From Clostridiales bacterium (GTDB taxonomy: Bacteria; Bacillota; Clostridia; Christensenellales; Aristaeellaceae), in assembly GCA_004556985.1 (NCBI GenBank), contig SFFC01000041.1, positions 1-47,221 of the forward strand: 47,221 nucleotides of DNA, read 5' to 3'. Each line of letters starts with the position of its first letter. Position 1 is the first letter of the stretch. Below, in pieces: positions 1-7,758 of the stretch. The notes below the pieces were generated by a model. That model had not been told where the DNA came from. It saw only the letters and a program-made list of their open reading frames with translations, and ran no database searches. Position numbers and translations under genes: made by a program.

Positions 1-586
1 CAAAGGTCGGCAGCGCGCAGAACATCGCCTTGTCCGGCCTGAAGGCCGTGATGACGCGCGTGCTCATCGCTTCCTTCTGCAGCGCAATGTGGTCGTGCAG
101 GTCGTCGATCGGGTCCTCCGTCGTGGAGACGAGCCGGACGTTGCTGTGCTCCATGCACCAGCGGCGCGTCATGTGCTTCTCCCGGATCAGGGCCTTCGTC
201 CTGTCGTAGATTTCCTGCGCGTTCTTCGCAGTCAGCGGCTCGTCGATGTCAAAGTACCGCTTGAGCTCCAGCGCGCACCAGATGTAAATCGGGTTGCCGA
301 CCAGCTGCGGGAGGATCTTCGCAAACGCCATATACTTCTCGTAGTAGCTGGCGTCGCCGGTGATGTACCTTTCGTCGATGCCGAACGTGCGCATGCAGCG
401 CCACTTGTAGTGGTCGCCGCGCAGCCACATCTCGCCCAGGTCCTCAAACTCGCGGTTCTCCACGATCTCGGCGGGCTGCAGGTGGCAGTGATAGTCGATG
501 ATCGGCAGCGGCTCGGCGTACCTGTGGTAGAGCATGCGGCCGGTCTCGTTGGTCAGGAACAGCTCCTCGCTGAATTTGGTATTCAT
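1..586 (-). CDS. uxaC: Glucuronate isomerase UxaC (C-terminus outside window)
   Basis: The product interconverts glucuronate/fructuronate and galacturonate/tagaturonate, the first cytoplasmic step of hexuronate breakdown. The visible N-terminal ~195 residues start MNTKFSEELFL and carry the family's early metal-site motif IIDYHCHLQP, followed by GDHYKWRCMRTFGI; both are typical of the UxaC amidohydrolase fold. The start at 586 is preceded by GGAGGGCGAGAGG. The gene lies 15 bp after the SDR stop and is the last visible gene of the operon that begins near 7426. The gene is intact as far as it can be read; the rest lies left of position 1. Neighbouring UxaA subunits support the hexuronate assignment. 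Confidence 0.93.
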   Translation of the reverse strand, partial: MNTKFSEELFLTNETGRMLYHRYAEPLPIIDYHCHLQPAEIVENREFEDLGEMWLRGDHYKWRCMRTFGIDERYITGDASYYEKYMAFAKILPQLVGNPIYIWCALELKRYFDIDEPLTAKNAQEIYDRTKALIREKHMTRRWCMEHSNVRLVSTTEDPIDDLHDHIALQKEAMSTRVITAFRPDKAMFCALPTF

Positions 587-601
587 CCTCTCGCCCTCCG
601 A

Positions 602-1402
602 TCAGAAGCCGATCAGGGCGCCGCCGTCGACCGGGATGCAGGTGCCGCTGATGTAGCGCGCCGCATCGCTGCACAGGAAGGCGGTGACCATGCCGATGTC
701 CATCGCGTCGCCGACGGACTTGGCCGGAATGCGGCCCATGATCTTCGCCTTGCGCGGCGGATCGTTGTCCACAGCCTTGTGGAACATCGGCGTGTCGATC
801 CAGCCGGGCGCGATGGCGTTGACCGTGATGCCGAATTCGGCGAGCTCGGCAGTCAGCGTGTGGATCAGACCCAGATAGCCGGCCTTCGCCGTCGCATAGC
901 CTGCGACCATCGGTTGACCGATGTAGCTGGTCATGCTCGCCTGGAAGATGATGCGGCCATGGCCCATCTCCTTCATCTGCGGCACGAGCGCCTTGGTCAG
1001 CGCGAACGCGCCGACCAGGTGGACGTCCAGAACGCTCTTGTAGTCCTCCACGCTCATGTCCCAGATGAACTTCTTGCAGTGGTTGCCCGCGTTGTTGACG
1101 AGGATGCTGACCGGGCCCTGCTCGGCGAGAATCCGGTCGGCCATCTCCTGCGTATGATCGGTGTCCGTGATGTTGAACTGATAGTAGACGACGCGCTCGC
1201 CGAATTCGCCAAGCGCCTGCGCCGCCGCCTCCGGGCTGCGGGAGGCCAGAACGACCACCTTCGCGCCCGCGCTGACCAGGCATCTCACAATCGCCAGGCC
1301 CAGTCCGGAGGCGCCGCCCGTGACGACCGCCGTCTGGCCGGAAAGGTCATACCAGTTTTTGATATCGAAAGTCTTCATCTGCTCCTCGGTAAAGGCAGCC
1401 AT
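602..1402 (-). CDS. SDR-family oxidoreductase of the hexuronate operon
   Basis: 266-aa classical short-chain dehydrogenase. TGGASGLG (residues 28-35) binds the nucleotide, NNAG (103-106) supports the fold, and the catalytic set is Ser156, Tyr169 and Lys173 in a YATAK motif; PVDGG near the end is the usual C-terminal signature. Known relatives include gluconate 5-dehydrogenase and SDR-type fructuronate/tagaturonate reductases. Because it sits between uxaA and uxaC and no UxaB/UxuB long-chain dehydrogenase is visible, I infer it reduces tagaturonate or fructuronate to the aldonate that UxaA dehydrates. Ribosome site AAAGGGGG precedes the ATG at 1402. The exact substrate is not readable from sequence. 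Confidence 0.88.
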   Translation of the reverse strand: MAAFTEEQMKTFDIKNWYDLSGQTAVVTGGASGLGLAIVRCLVSAGAKVVVLASRSPEAAAQALGEFGERVVYYQFNITDTDHTQEMADRILAEQGPVSILVNNAGNHCKKFIWDMSVEDYKSVLDVHLVGAFALTKALVPQMKEMGHGRIIFQASMTSYIGQPMVAGYATAKAGYLGLIHTLTAELAEFGITVNAIAPGWIDTPMFHKAVDNDPPRKAKIMGRIPAKSVGDAMDIGMVTAFLCSDAARYISGTCIPVDGGALIGF

Positions 1403-1423
1403 GGAAGATTCCCCCTTTATTGC

Positions 1424-2644
1424 TTACTCCTCGCAGGCTTTCTTGAAGGAGACCTGCTTCTCCTGATACTTGTAGGGCACGAAGAACTCGTGGTGCCCCA
1501 GCGCCTCGCTCTTGGTCATCTGCCCGGCAGCCGTGTCGGCGACCATCCTGGCCAGCCGCAGCGCGAGCTCGCTCTGGCTGCATTCCCCGCGCAGGACGGG
1601 GCTGGCGTCAAAGTCCATGTCCTCCTCCATGCGCGCGAAGGTCGCCTCGTTGCCCGTGATCTTGATGCAGGGGCTGACCGCACTCCCTACGACGTTGCCG
1701 CGCCCCGTGACCAGGAAGACGATGTGTGCACCGCAGCTGATGAGGTCCATCAGACCCTCGTTGTCGTTGGGATTGGTGATGCCGAACTGCATCCAGTAGG
1801 GGTCGGGCGTCGAATCCAGCAGCCAGAGGCCGGGATGCGGCGCGGGCGAGGAGACCTTGATGACGCCCTGAATCGGCCGGGAGCCGCTCTTGATGACGGC
1901 GCCCATGCTCTTTTCCTCGATGGTGGAGAGGCCGCCGGCGAAGTTGCCGGGGCTCACGGAATACTGGCGGACGCTTCGGCAGTAGTCAAGCGCCTTGTCG
2001 TAGGTATAGCGGAGCTCCCGGCGCGCCTGCTCGTTGGCCGCGCGGGAGAGCAGCAGGCCGTCCAGGCCGATCGCCTCGACGATCTCCTCGAAGATCGCCG
2101 TGCCGCCCTCGTCCACCAGCCTGTCGTAGAACCGGCCGACGACGACGTTGCCGGCCAGGCCGCTCGTGTAGTCGCTGCCGCCGCATTCCGCGCCGATGAT
2201 CAGGTCGGAAAAGCCCATCGGAACGCGCGGCGTCTCGCGCAGCGCGCAAAGCGCCTCCTCCACAAAGGAAAGGCCCCGGCGCACGGCCGCCCTCGTGCCG
2301 CCCTCGTTTTGGATGAAGAGCCAGTCCGTGACCTTGCCCTCCTCCTGCGCAATCCGGCTGAGCCATTCCGGCTGGACGTATTCGCAGCCCAGGCCGACGG
2401 CCAGCACGGCGCCGACATTCGGATGGCGGATGAAGCTGATGAGCAGGTTGACGGCGTACTGGTTGTCCGTGCAGCCGTCAAAGCCCAGCAGCTCGACGTC
2501 GCCGCTGCCGCTCCTCCTGACGATCTCCTGCGCGACAAATTCCGCGCATTTGACCGTGTAGATGACGAGCACGCGGTTGCGGATGCCCTTTTTGCCGTTC
2601 TTGCGGGCATAGCCCTGCCAGGTGATTTCTCTGAGTTCCTGCAT
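1424..2644 (-). CDS. uxaA: Altronate dehydratase large subunit (UxaA C-terminal domain)
   Basis: 406-aa catalytic half of the altronate/galactarate dehydratase family (GD_AH_C), which converts D-altronate to 2-keto-3-deoxygluconate using an iron centre. Conserved cysteine contexts GFDGCTDNQY, GLGCEYVQ and GAECGGSDYTSG are present, and LVTGRGNVVG lies near the C-terminus. An in-frame ATG at 2659 overlaps the small-subunit stop, but the ATG at 2644 has AGGGAGG six bases upstream and is preferred. The protein lacks the N-terminal SAF domain fused to it in E. coli UxaA; that domain is encoded separately just upstream, a split arrangement common in Firmicutes. Confidence 0.9.
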   Translation of the reverse strand: MQELREITWQGYARKNGKKGIRNRVLVIYTVKCAEFVAQEIVRRSGSGDVELLGFDGCTDNQYAVNLLISFIRHPNVGAVLAVGLGCEYVQPEWLSRIAQEEGKVTDWLFIQNEGGTRAAVRRGLSFVEEALCALRETPRVPMGFSDLIIGAECGGSDYTSGLAGNVVVGRFYDRLVDEGGTAIFEEIVEAIGLDGLLLSRAANEQARRELRYTYDKALDYCRSVRQYSVSPGNFAGGLSTIEEKSMGAVIKSGSRPIQGVIKVSSPAPHPGLWLLDSTPDPYWMQFGITNPNDNEGLMDLISCGAHIVFLVTGRGNVVGSAVSPCIKITGNEATFARMEEDMDFDASPVLRGECSQSELALRLARMVADTAAGQMTKSEALGHHEFFVPYKYQEKQVSFKKACEE

Positions 2645-2655
2645 GGCGTCCTCCC

Positions 2656-2982
2656 TCATTCGTAGCGCGTATCCTTCGGCGCGCCGGTGTTGACATCCAG
2701 ATGGCTGGAGCGCTCGTCGTAGTTGCTGTGCATCACGTGCAGATGCACCCAGCTGCCCGCAGGGATATCCTGCGTCGCGCGGCCGATGACCACGCCGTAT
2801 TTGACGATCATCTCGCCCTGCGCGATGTCCCGCAGCGCGATCTTGTGCCCGACGGGCACGTCGGTCACGGCCTCAATCGCGCTCTGCGCCGCATCGCCGA
2901 GCAGCCGGGTCTCCCCCGGCGCCAGCGGGCACAGCGCCGTCGCGACGTTGTCCGTCAGATCGATTTGAAACGCAGTCTGCAT
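2656..2982 (-). CDS. uxaA: Altronate dehydratase small subunit (UxaA SAF domain)
   Basis: 108-aa SAF-domain protein matching the N-terminal part of UxaA. Characteristic motifs are VPVGHKIALRDI around residue 45 and IVKYGVVIGRAT around residue 60, followed by GSWVHLHVMHSNYDE. It is expected to pair with the large subunit encoded directly downstream. GAGGAGGGG lies six bases before the ATG at 2982. The gene starts 13 bp after the RraA-like gene ends. Confidence 0.9.
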   Translation of the reverse strand: MQTAFQIDLTDNVATALCPLAPGETRLLGDAAQSAIEAVTDVPVGHKIALRDIAQGEMIVKYGVVIGRATQDIPAGSWVHLHVMHSNYDERSSHLDVNTGAPKDTRYE

Positions 2983-2995
2983 GCGCAGCCCCTCC

Positions 2996-3706
2996 TCACA
3001 GGACGCCGAACTTGGCGAAGGCCTCCGTCACGAGCATGCCGCCCTCGACAGCCTTGCGCATGGTCTTCTCCGTCGCGGCCTTCTCGAGCGCGCGCTCGAT
3101 GACCTCCTCGCAGATCTCCTTGGGGATGACCAGCACGCCGTCGATGTCGCCGAAGATCAGGTCGCCGTCGTGGATGGTGACCTGGCCGATCTCGATCGGG
3201 CAACGCCAGTCGAAGACATAGGTGCGGATGGAGGAATCCTGCGCCCAGGTGCCGTTGCAGAAGACCGGGAAATTCTGCTCGAGCACCTTCGGCGTATCGC
3301 GGACATAGCCGTCCAGAATCGCGCCGACCGCGCCGCGCGCCTTGGCGGAGGCCGTCAGCAGCTCTCCCCAGAGCGCGCTGTTGTGCGCGCCGGTGGCGAC
3401 GTAGATCTCGTTGGGCTTCAGGTCGTCAAGCGCCTCGGTCATGTAGCCGAAGGGCTTCCTGGGCTGCTGGAAGACGTCGTTTTCCAGCACCGTCATCGCG
3501 TAGCCGGCCACCTTGAGGCGGTTGTTCTGCGTCTCGCCCTCCGGAATGTAGTCGTGATAGGGCACCTGGCTCACCAACGGACGGATCGGCGCGGGCAGAA
3601 ACTGATGGTTATAGCCCATCTGGTCGAGAATATCGCCGACGACCGGCGTATAGAGCTTCTCCTTGATGAGCGCAAACATTTCGTTTTCGTCTTTCCACAT
3701 TGCCAT
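2996..3706 (-). CDS. RraA-like (HMG/oxaloacetate aldolase-type) protein
   Basis: 236-aa member of the RraA / 4-hydroxy-4-methyl-2-oxoglutarate aldolase fold. The signature GAVGAILDGYVRD supplies the Arg-Asp pair that binds oxo-acid and metal, and GDLIFGDIDGVLVIP is the second family motif. Catabolic members cleave or decarboxylate 2-oxo acids; true RraA members inhibit RNase E. At 236 residues it is longer than RraA (about 160) and resembles the metabolic branch. Placement inside a sugar-acid operon suggests action on an oxo acid produced there, but the substrate is inferred only. The start at 3706 follows GAGGAGTGACCGTTT. Confidence 0.8.
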   Translation of the reverse strand: MAMWKDENEMFALIKEKLYTPVVGDILDQMGYNHQFLPAPIRPLVSQVPYHDYIPEGETQNNRLKVAGYAMTVLENDVFQQPRKPFGYMTEALDDLKPNEIYVATGAHNSALWGELLTASAKARGAVGAILDGYVRDTPKVLEQNFPVFCNGTWAQDSSIRTYVFDWRCPIEIGQVTIHDGDLIFGDIDGVLVIPKEICEEVIERALEKAATEKTMRKAVEGGMLVTEAFAKFGVL

Positions 3707-3712
3707 AAACGG

Positions 3713-4465
3713 TCACTCCTCGATGAATTGTTTCAGCCATTGGGCGCACTGGTCAAACCAGCCGGCAACATGCGCGTCCGGCAGGCGGCCCTTTTCCGGC
3801 TCGGCCACCTCCGGCGTCGCCAGGGAGAGTCCGTGCACGCCGGAGGGATAGACATGGTATTCAAAGGGCACCTTTGCCGCGGCGAGCGCCCCGGCAAAGA
3901 GCAGGCTGTTCTGAACGGGCACAGCCTCGTCCGACGCCGTCTGCCAGAGGAAGGTTCTGGGCGTATGCGCGCCGACGTGCTTCTCTAAGGAATAATAGGA
4001 AGGATCGCCGTCGCCAGCCAGCGCGCGGATGCTCCCGCGATGCGCATATTCCCCCGCCGTGATAACGGGATAGCCCAGGATCAGCGCGTCCGGCGCGGGA
4101 AGGCCCTCCTCCTGCCAATGGACGCCCAGGCTTGCCGCCACATGGCCGCCCGCGGAGAAGCCGCAGACCGCCGCAGGCAGACCGGGGAAGGCCTCGCGGG
4201 CCAGGCGGAGCGCCTCGCCCAGCTGCCTAAGCGGCAGCTTGCCAAGCGGCGTCCCTTCAAAACAGGTATAGCGCAGGATCAGCCCCACCCAGCCGACGCG
4301 GGCAAACGCCTGCGCGACGGGCTCCGCCTCGCGCGGGGACAGCCATTCATAGCCGCCGCCGGGGCAGATGATGACGACGCCCTTGGGATGCGGCGGAAGG
4401 CCGGCCATCTCCAGCCGGCCCCCGCAGGAAAGCTCTGTCTCTCTTTTCATTGCTTTATACGCCAT
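3713..4465 (-). CDS. Alpha/beta hydrolase (acetyl-xylan esterase / BD-FAE-like)
   Basis: 250-aa cytoplasmic alpha/beta hydrolase with no signal peptide. PGGGYEW (35-41) forms the oxyanion hole, GFSAGGH carries nucleophile Ser104, TASDEAVPV carries Asp179 and SGVHGLSL carries His211, so the triad is complete. The family removes acyl groups from sugars and glycosides. In this operon it may deacylate or delactonise imported uronates (inference). The start at 4465 overlaps the TRAP permease stop by 11 bp; a second ATG at 4450 falls after that stop. Neither has a clear ribosome site, so translational coupling is likely. Confidence 0.85.
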   Translation of the reverse strand: MAYKAMKRETELSCGGRLEMAGLPPHPKGVVIICPGGGYEWLSPREAEPVAQAFARVGWVGLILRYTCFEGTPLGKLPLRQLGEALRLAREAFPGLPAAVCGFSAGGHVAASLGVHWQEEGLPAPDALILGYPVITAGEYAHRGSIRALAGDGDPSYYSLEKHVGAHTPRTFLWQTASDEAVPVQNSLLFAGALAAAKVPFEYHVYPSGVHGLSLATPEVAEPEKGRLPDAHVAGWFDQCAQWLKQFIEE

Positions 4466-5762
4466 AGATCAGGTTCGGCAGCCACATGAAGGTCTGCGGG
4501 AAGAAGGTCAGGATCAGCAGCGTGATGACCATGACCAGGTAGAACGGAACCATCGACTTGCTCAGCTTCTCAATCGAGATGCCCGACACGGCCGAGCCGA
4601 TGAACAGCGTGGAGCCGACCGGCGGCGTGATCAGGCCGATGCCCAGGTTGAGAATCATGACGACGCCCAGATGGATCGGGCTGAGGCCAAGGCTGAGCCA
4701 GATGGGCAGAATGACCGGCGTGATCATCAGGATGAGGCAGGCCATCTCCACCAGGCAGCCCAGGATCAGCAGCAGGATGTTGATGCAGATCAGGATGAGG
4801 TACTTGTTGGTCGTGAGGCTGAAGATCGCCGTGGCGACCTGATCCGGAATGCGCAGGTAGGTCAGCAGGTAGGAGAACGCGCCCGAGACACCCAGCAGGA
4901 TCAGGATGCGCCCCAGCATCATGACGACGTTGTGGAAGATCTCCGGGATGTCCTTCACCTTGAAGCCGCGGTAGATGAACAAGCCGACGACGAGCGACCA
5001 GACGACGGCGCAGGCCGCGGACTCGGTCGTCGTAAAGACGCCGGCGACGACGCCGACCACGACGATCAGGATCGCCAGCAGGCCCCAGATCGCGCCGCCC
5101 AGCGCCTTGACCGTGCGCCGGAGGTTGAAGCTGTTGCTGACGGGATAGTTCTTCTTCTTGGAGACGTAATAGGAATAGATCATCAGCGCCGCCGCCAGCA
5201 GCAGGCCCGGCAGGTAGCCGGCCATGAAGAGCTGGCCGATGGAGACGCTCGCCACGCCGGCCGCCGCCAGCGTGTAAATGACCATGTTCTGGCTCGGCGG
5301 AATCAGGATGCCCTGCACGGAGGAGGCCATCGTCACGCAGGTGGAGAAGTCGCGGTCATAGCCCTCCTGCTCCATCATCGGAATCAGGATCGGGCCGATG
5401 GAGGCGCAGTCCGCCGAAGAGGAACCGGAAATGCCGCCGAAGAAGACGGAGGCGACGATGTTGACCATCGCCAGGCCGCCGCGGATCCAGCCGACCAGCT
5501 CGCGGGAGAGGACGATCAGCCTGTCCGAAATGCCGCCGCGGGACATCAGCTCGCCCATCAGGATGAAGAAGGGCACCGCCAGCAGCGTGTAGGAATTCAG
5601 GTTGGAAATGAACTTGAGCGCCATCTGCATCGGGTTGATGCCCAGGTAGAAGAAGTCGACCAGGCAGGCGATGCCGATGGAGTAAACGACCGGCACACGC
5701 AAAAGCACGAGGCCGAGGAACAGGCCGACCAGAATGAGGGTCGCAATCGCAGCGGTAGTCAT
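4455..5762 (-). CDS. TRAP transporter large permease (DctM type)
   Basis: 435-aa polytopic membrane protein, the ion-coupled translocation subunit of a tripartite ATP-independent periplasmic (TRAP) transporter. Family hallmarks include the N-terminal hydrophobic region ending in LLRVPVVYSIG, GISGSSSADCASIGPILIP, and the C-terminal LNLGIGLITPPVG. An upstream in-frame ATG (5786) is less likely than 5762, which overlaps the DctQ stop in an ATGA arrangement. Linked catabolic genes imply a hexuronate or related sugar acid as substrate. Confidence 0.93.
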   Translation of the reverse strand: MTTAAIATLILVGLFLGLVLLRVPVVYSIGIACLVDFFYLGINPMQMALKFISNLNSYTLLAVPFFILMGELMSRGGISDRLIVLSRELVGWIRGGLAMVNIVASVFFGGISGSSSADCASIGPILIPMMEQEGYDRDFSTCVTMASSVQGILIPPSQNMVIYTLAAAGVASVSIGQLFMAGYLPGLLLAAALMIYSYYVSKKKNYPVSNSFNLRRTVKALGGAIWGLLAILIVVVGVVAGVFTTTESAACAVVWSLVVGLFIYRGFKVKDIPEIFHNVVMMLGRILILLGVSGAFSYLLTYLRIPDQVATAIFSLTTNKYLILICINILLLILGCLVEMACLILMITPVILPIWLSLGLSPIHLGVVMILNLGIGLITPPVGSTLFIGSAVSGISIEKLSKSMVPFYLVMVITLLILTFFPQTFMWLPNLIYGV

Positions 5763-6244
5763 GCTTTCACCAGCCTCCTTCTCCACATTTCAATCAGCGC
5801 CATGATGTAGAGCACGCCGGAGACCGGCATGGCGACGTACATATAGGCATACGGAATGTTGATGCCGGCCATATTGTTGCGCAGGCCCTTCTGGGTCAGC
5901 TGCCAGCCGTAGACGATCAGGAAGATGGCGAAGACGAACATGCACACGCTGGCGAGAATGTCCGTGGCGAGGATGGATTTCTTGCCCATCTTCGTATCAA
6001 ACATCGTCACGCGCAGGTGCTGCTCGTCGCGGATGCACAGCGCGGAGCCGAGGATGCTCATCCAGACGAGGCAGAACAGCGAAAGCGGCTCGCCCCACAT
6101 CGGGGAATTGTTCAGCACATACCTTCCGAAGAAGATATAGAAGACGACGCAGACCAGAACGGCCAGCAGCAGGACACAGACGTATTTGACGACGGTAAAG
6201 ACCGCCTTGTCAATCGCCAGCCAGATTTTGTTGAGTGTTTCCAT
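5759..6244 (-). CDS. TRAP transporter small permease (DctQ type)
   Basis: 161-aa protein with four predicted membrane segments and the DctQ pattern FGRYVLNNSPMWGEPLSLFCLVWMS, here read as short motifs around residues 50-75. It pairs with the DctM subunit, whose start codon overlaps this stop (ATGA). A hairpin separates it from the binding-protein gene upstream and probably lowers permease expression relative to the binding protein. Confidence 0.9.
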   Translation of the reverse strand: METLNKIWLAIDKAVFTVVKYVCVLLLAVLVCVVFYIFFGRYVLNNSPMWGEPLSLFCLVWMSILGSALCIRDEQHLRVTMFDTKMGKKSILATDILASVCMFVFAIFLIVYGWQLTQKGLRNNMAGINIPYAYMYVAMPVSGVLYIMALIEMWRRRLVKA

Positions 6245-6338
6245 ATCCTGTTTTTTCCTTCCTTGGCGCGCCTGCAGGCGTACGGGCGCAGCGCGGGTTG
6301 TAGGTCACGGGCAGCCGGTTTTCACCGGAGCAGGAAAA

Positions 6339-6370
6339 GGGGCTTTCCGGCCTGTCAGCCGGAAAGCCCC
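6339..6370 (-). terminator. Intra-operon hairpin after the binding-protein gene
   Basis: Perfect 12-bp inverted repeat GGGGCTTTCCGG / CCGGAAAGCCCC with an 8-nt loop. On the minus strand it is followed by TTTTCC. Its place between dctP and dctQ fits partial termination or 3'-end protection that raises binding-protein yield. Confidence 0.75.
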
Positions 6371-6424
6371 CAGGCGCTCAATTCCGATGCACCATCATTT
6401 GGCTTTTGCTTGCCGCAGAGCCGA

Positions 6425-7426
6425 TCAATAGTCGCCGCTCTGGATCTTGGCGATGATCGCCTGGGCCTCTTCGCTCTGCTCGCCGTAGAGCGGCTGGCAG
6501 GCAGCCTGCCAGTTCTCGATGTCGGCGACCTCGAGGCGGGTGATGCCGGCCTCGGCGAAGGAATCGAAGCAGGCCTGCTCCTGAGCGAGGTTGTACTCGT
6601 AGCAGGCGGTGCGGGCGGCCAGCGCGGCCTCCTTCATCCAGCCCTGCTGCTCCTCGGTCAGGGAGTTCCACTTGTCAGCGCACATGAGGATGACGCCGCA
6701 GCCGAAGGTGTGCGCGTCGGTGATGAAGTACGGGGCGACCTCGTTGAAGGAGTTGGACTTGTAGGAGGTCACGCCGTTCTCGGCGCCGTCGACGACGCCG
6801 GACTGCAGGGAGGTGTACAGCTCAGAATACGCGATCGGGGTCGCGGAAGCGCCCAGCGCCGACATGGTCGCAAGCATGAGGTCGGTCTCCGGCACGCGGA
6901 TCTTCAGGCCCTTCATCATGTCCAGAGTGATGGACTCCGGCGAGCCGAGCTTCTTGTAGGTCGCCTCGGTGATGAACATGCTGCGCGGGCCCTCGACGAG
7001 CCAGCCCAGCGCGACGTAGCCGCAGTCGGCCGCCTCGACGGAGGCGAGGAGCTCGTCGCCCAGCGGGCTCTCGGCGACCGCCTGGAACTGCTCCATGCCG
7101 GTGAAGACGTAGGGCAGGCCGGTGGCGCCGATCAGCTCGGCGCCGTAGTTGGGCAGGGAGGACGCGTTGCCGCGGAAGATATCCAGCGTGCCCATCTGGA
7201 TGCCGACCATGGACTCCGCCTCGGAGCCGAGGGTGCCGTTGGTGTAGAGCTCGATGCTCATTTCGCCGCCGGAGATCTCGGCGAGCTTGTCCGCGAACGC
7301 ATGCGCGCCGACGGTCGCGCCGTAATCTTCGCCGTTGACCTCGTTCCAGGTCAGCTTGGTCTCCGCCAGAGCCGGCACGGCGGCCAGCACGAGCAGCGCC
7401 ATCACGATGGCAAGAATCTTTTTCAT
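6425..7426 (-). CDS. TRAP transporter solute-binding protein (DctP type)
   Basis: 333-aa exported binding protein. Residues 1-21 form a signal peptide (MKKILAIVMALL... ending ALA-ET). The mature part is a DctP fold: EINGTLGSEAESMV-type segment near residue 65, GLKIRVPETDLMLATMSALGASATPIAYSE-type region (with the ligand-binding Arg of the IRVP motif), and LQSGVVDGAEN. It captures the substrate outside the membrane and hands it to DctQM. It is the first gene of the operon that runs left to uxaC. Ribosome site AAGGAGG. The operator and promoter are described separately. Confidence 0.93.
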   Translation of the reverse strand: MKKILAIVMALLVLAAVPALAETKLTWNEVNGEDYGATVGAHAFADKLAEISGGEMSIELYTNGTLGSEAESMVGIQMGTLDIFRGNASSLPNYGAELIGATGLPYVFTGMEQFQAVAESPLGDELLASVEAADCGYVALGWLVEGPRSMFITEATYKKLGSPESITLDMMKGLKIRVPETDLMLATMSALGASATPIAYSELYTSLQSGVVDGAENGVTSYKSNSFNEVAPYFITDAHTFGCGVILMCADKWNSLTEEQQGWMKEAALAARTACYEYNLAQEQACFDSFAEAGITRLEVADIENWQAACQPLYGEQSEEAQAIIAKIQSGDY

Positions 7427-7499
7427 AGTAGGTCTCCTCCTTGTTTTTTGTTTCTCCTTTGTTCCGCCGCTCAGGCAGCTCAGCCCTGCAGCACAGGCA

Positions 7500-7507
7500 A
7501 AACGTTT
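7500..7507. promoter_or_regulatory. LacI-type operator candidate 1
   Basis: Palindrome AAACGTTT with a central CG, extended CAAAACGTTTCG, just downstream of the minus-strand promoter. Central-CG palindromes are typical of LacI/GalR regulators, and one is encoded at 9164-10240. Confidence 0.55.
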
Positions 7508-7527
7508 CGCCCGTTCAAGGTGAATTC

Positions 7528-7556
7528 AATTTATCACAATTTGATCTTCCTGTCAA
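7528..7556 (-). promoter_or_regulatory. Predicted sigma-A promoter of the TRAP-uxa operon
   Basis: On the minus strand TTGACA (7556-7551), a 17-bp spacer and TAAATT (7533-7528; 4 of 6 to consensus). The AAACGTTT palindrome at 7500-7507 lies about 20 bp downstream of the -10. Confidence 0.55.
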
Positions 7557-7626
7557 TACTTCACATCAAATTTTATCGTATTTTGTCCGTTAAGATTTCT
7601 GAATCTCGAAATACGGGAAAATTTGG

Positions 7627-7638
7627 CGAACCGTTTCT
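7627..7638. promoter_or_regulatory. LacI-type operator candidate 2 (degenerate)
   Basis: CGAACCGTTTCT resembles the other two sites (ideal CGAAACGTTTCG). It lies just upstream of the plus-strand -35. Confidence 0.35.
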
Positions 7639-7648
7639 CGCTTTTGCC

Positions 7649-7677
7649 TTTACAACACCTCTCGAATCCTTTATAAT
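7649..7677 (+). promoter_or_regulatory. Predicted sigma-A promoter of the enolase-family gene
   Basis: TTTACA (7649-7654), 17-bp spacer, TATAAT (7672-7677). It sits 81 bp before the ATG and immediately upstream of an AAACGTTT site. Confidence 0.75.
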
Positions 7678-7697
7678 AAAGCGGGAGTGTTGAGAAA

Positions 7698-7705
7698 AAA
7701 CGTTT
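7698..7705. promoter_or_regulatory. LacI-type operator candidate 3
   Basis: AAACGTTT, extended AAAAACGTTTCG, about 20 bp downstream of the -10 at 7672, a roadblock or repressor position. It mirrors the site below the opposite promoter. Confidence 0.55.
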
Positions 7706-7758
7706 CGTACCCCGATTGTGCGGGCAGCGATTTGTGACAATCTAGAGGAGGGTTTTCC

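Larger units (their letters stand above)
7427..7758. promoter_or_regulatory. Divergent control region, TRAP-uxa operon and enolase-family gene
   Basis: This 332-bp AT-richer gap holds two divergent promoters and three related palindromic sites, listed separately. Nothing in it looks coding. The arrangement allows one regulator to control both transcription units. Confidence 0.7.

Noticed and set aside
89..2665. Long open frame on the plus strand antisense to the uxa genes
   Set aside because: It runs opposite recognised SDR and UxaA genes and encodes low-complexity Ala/Arg/Asp/Val-rich sequence without domains; it is an effect of high GC at codon third positions.
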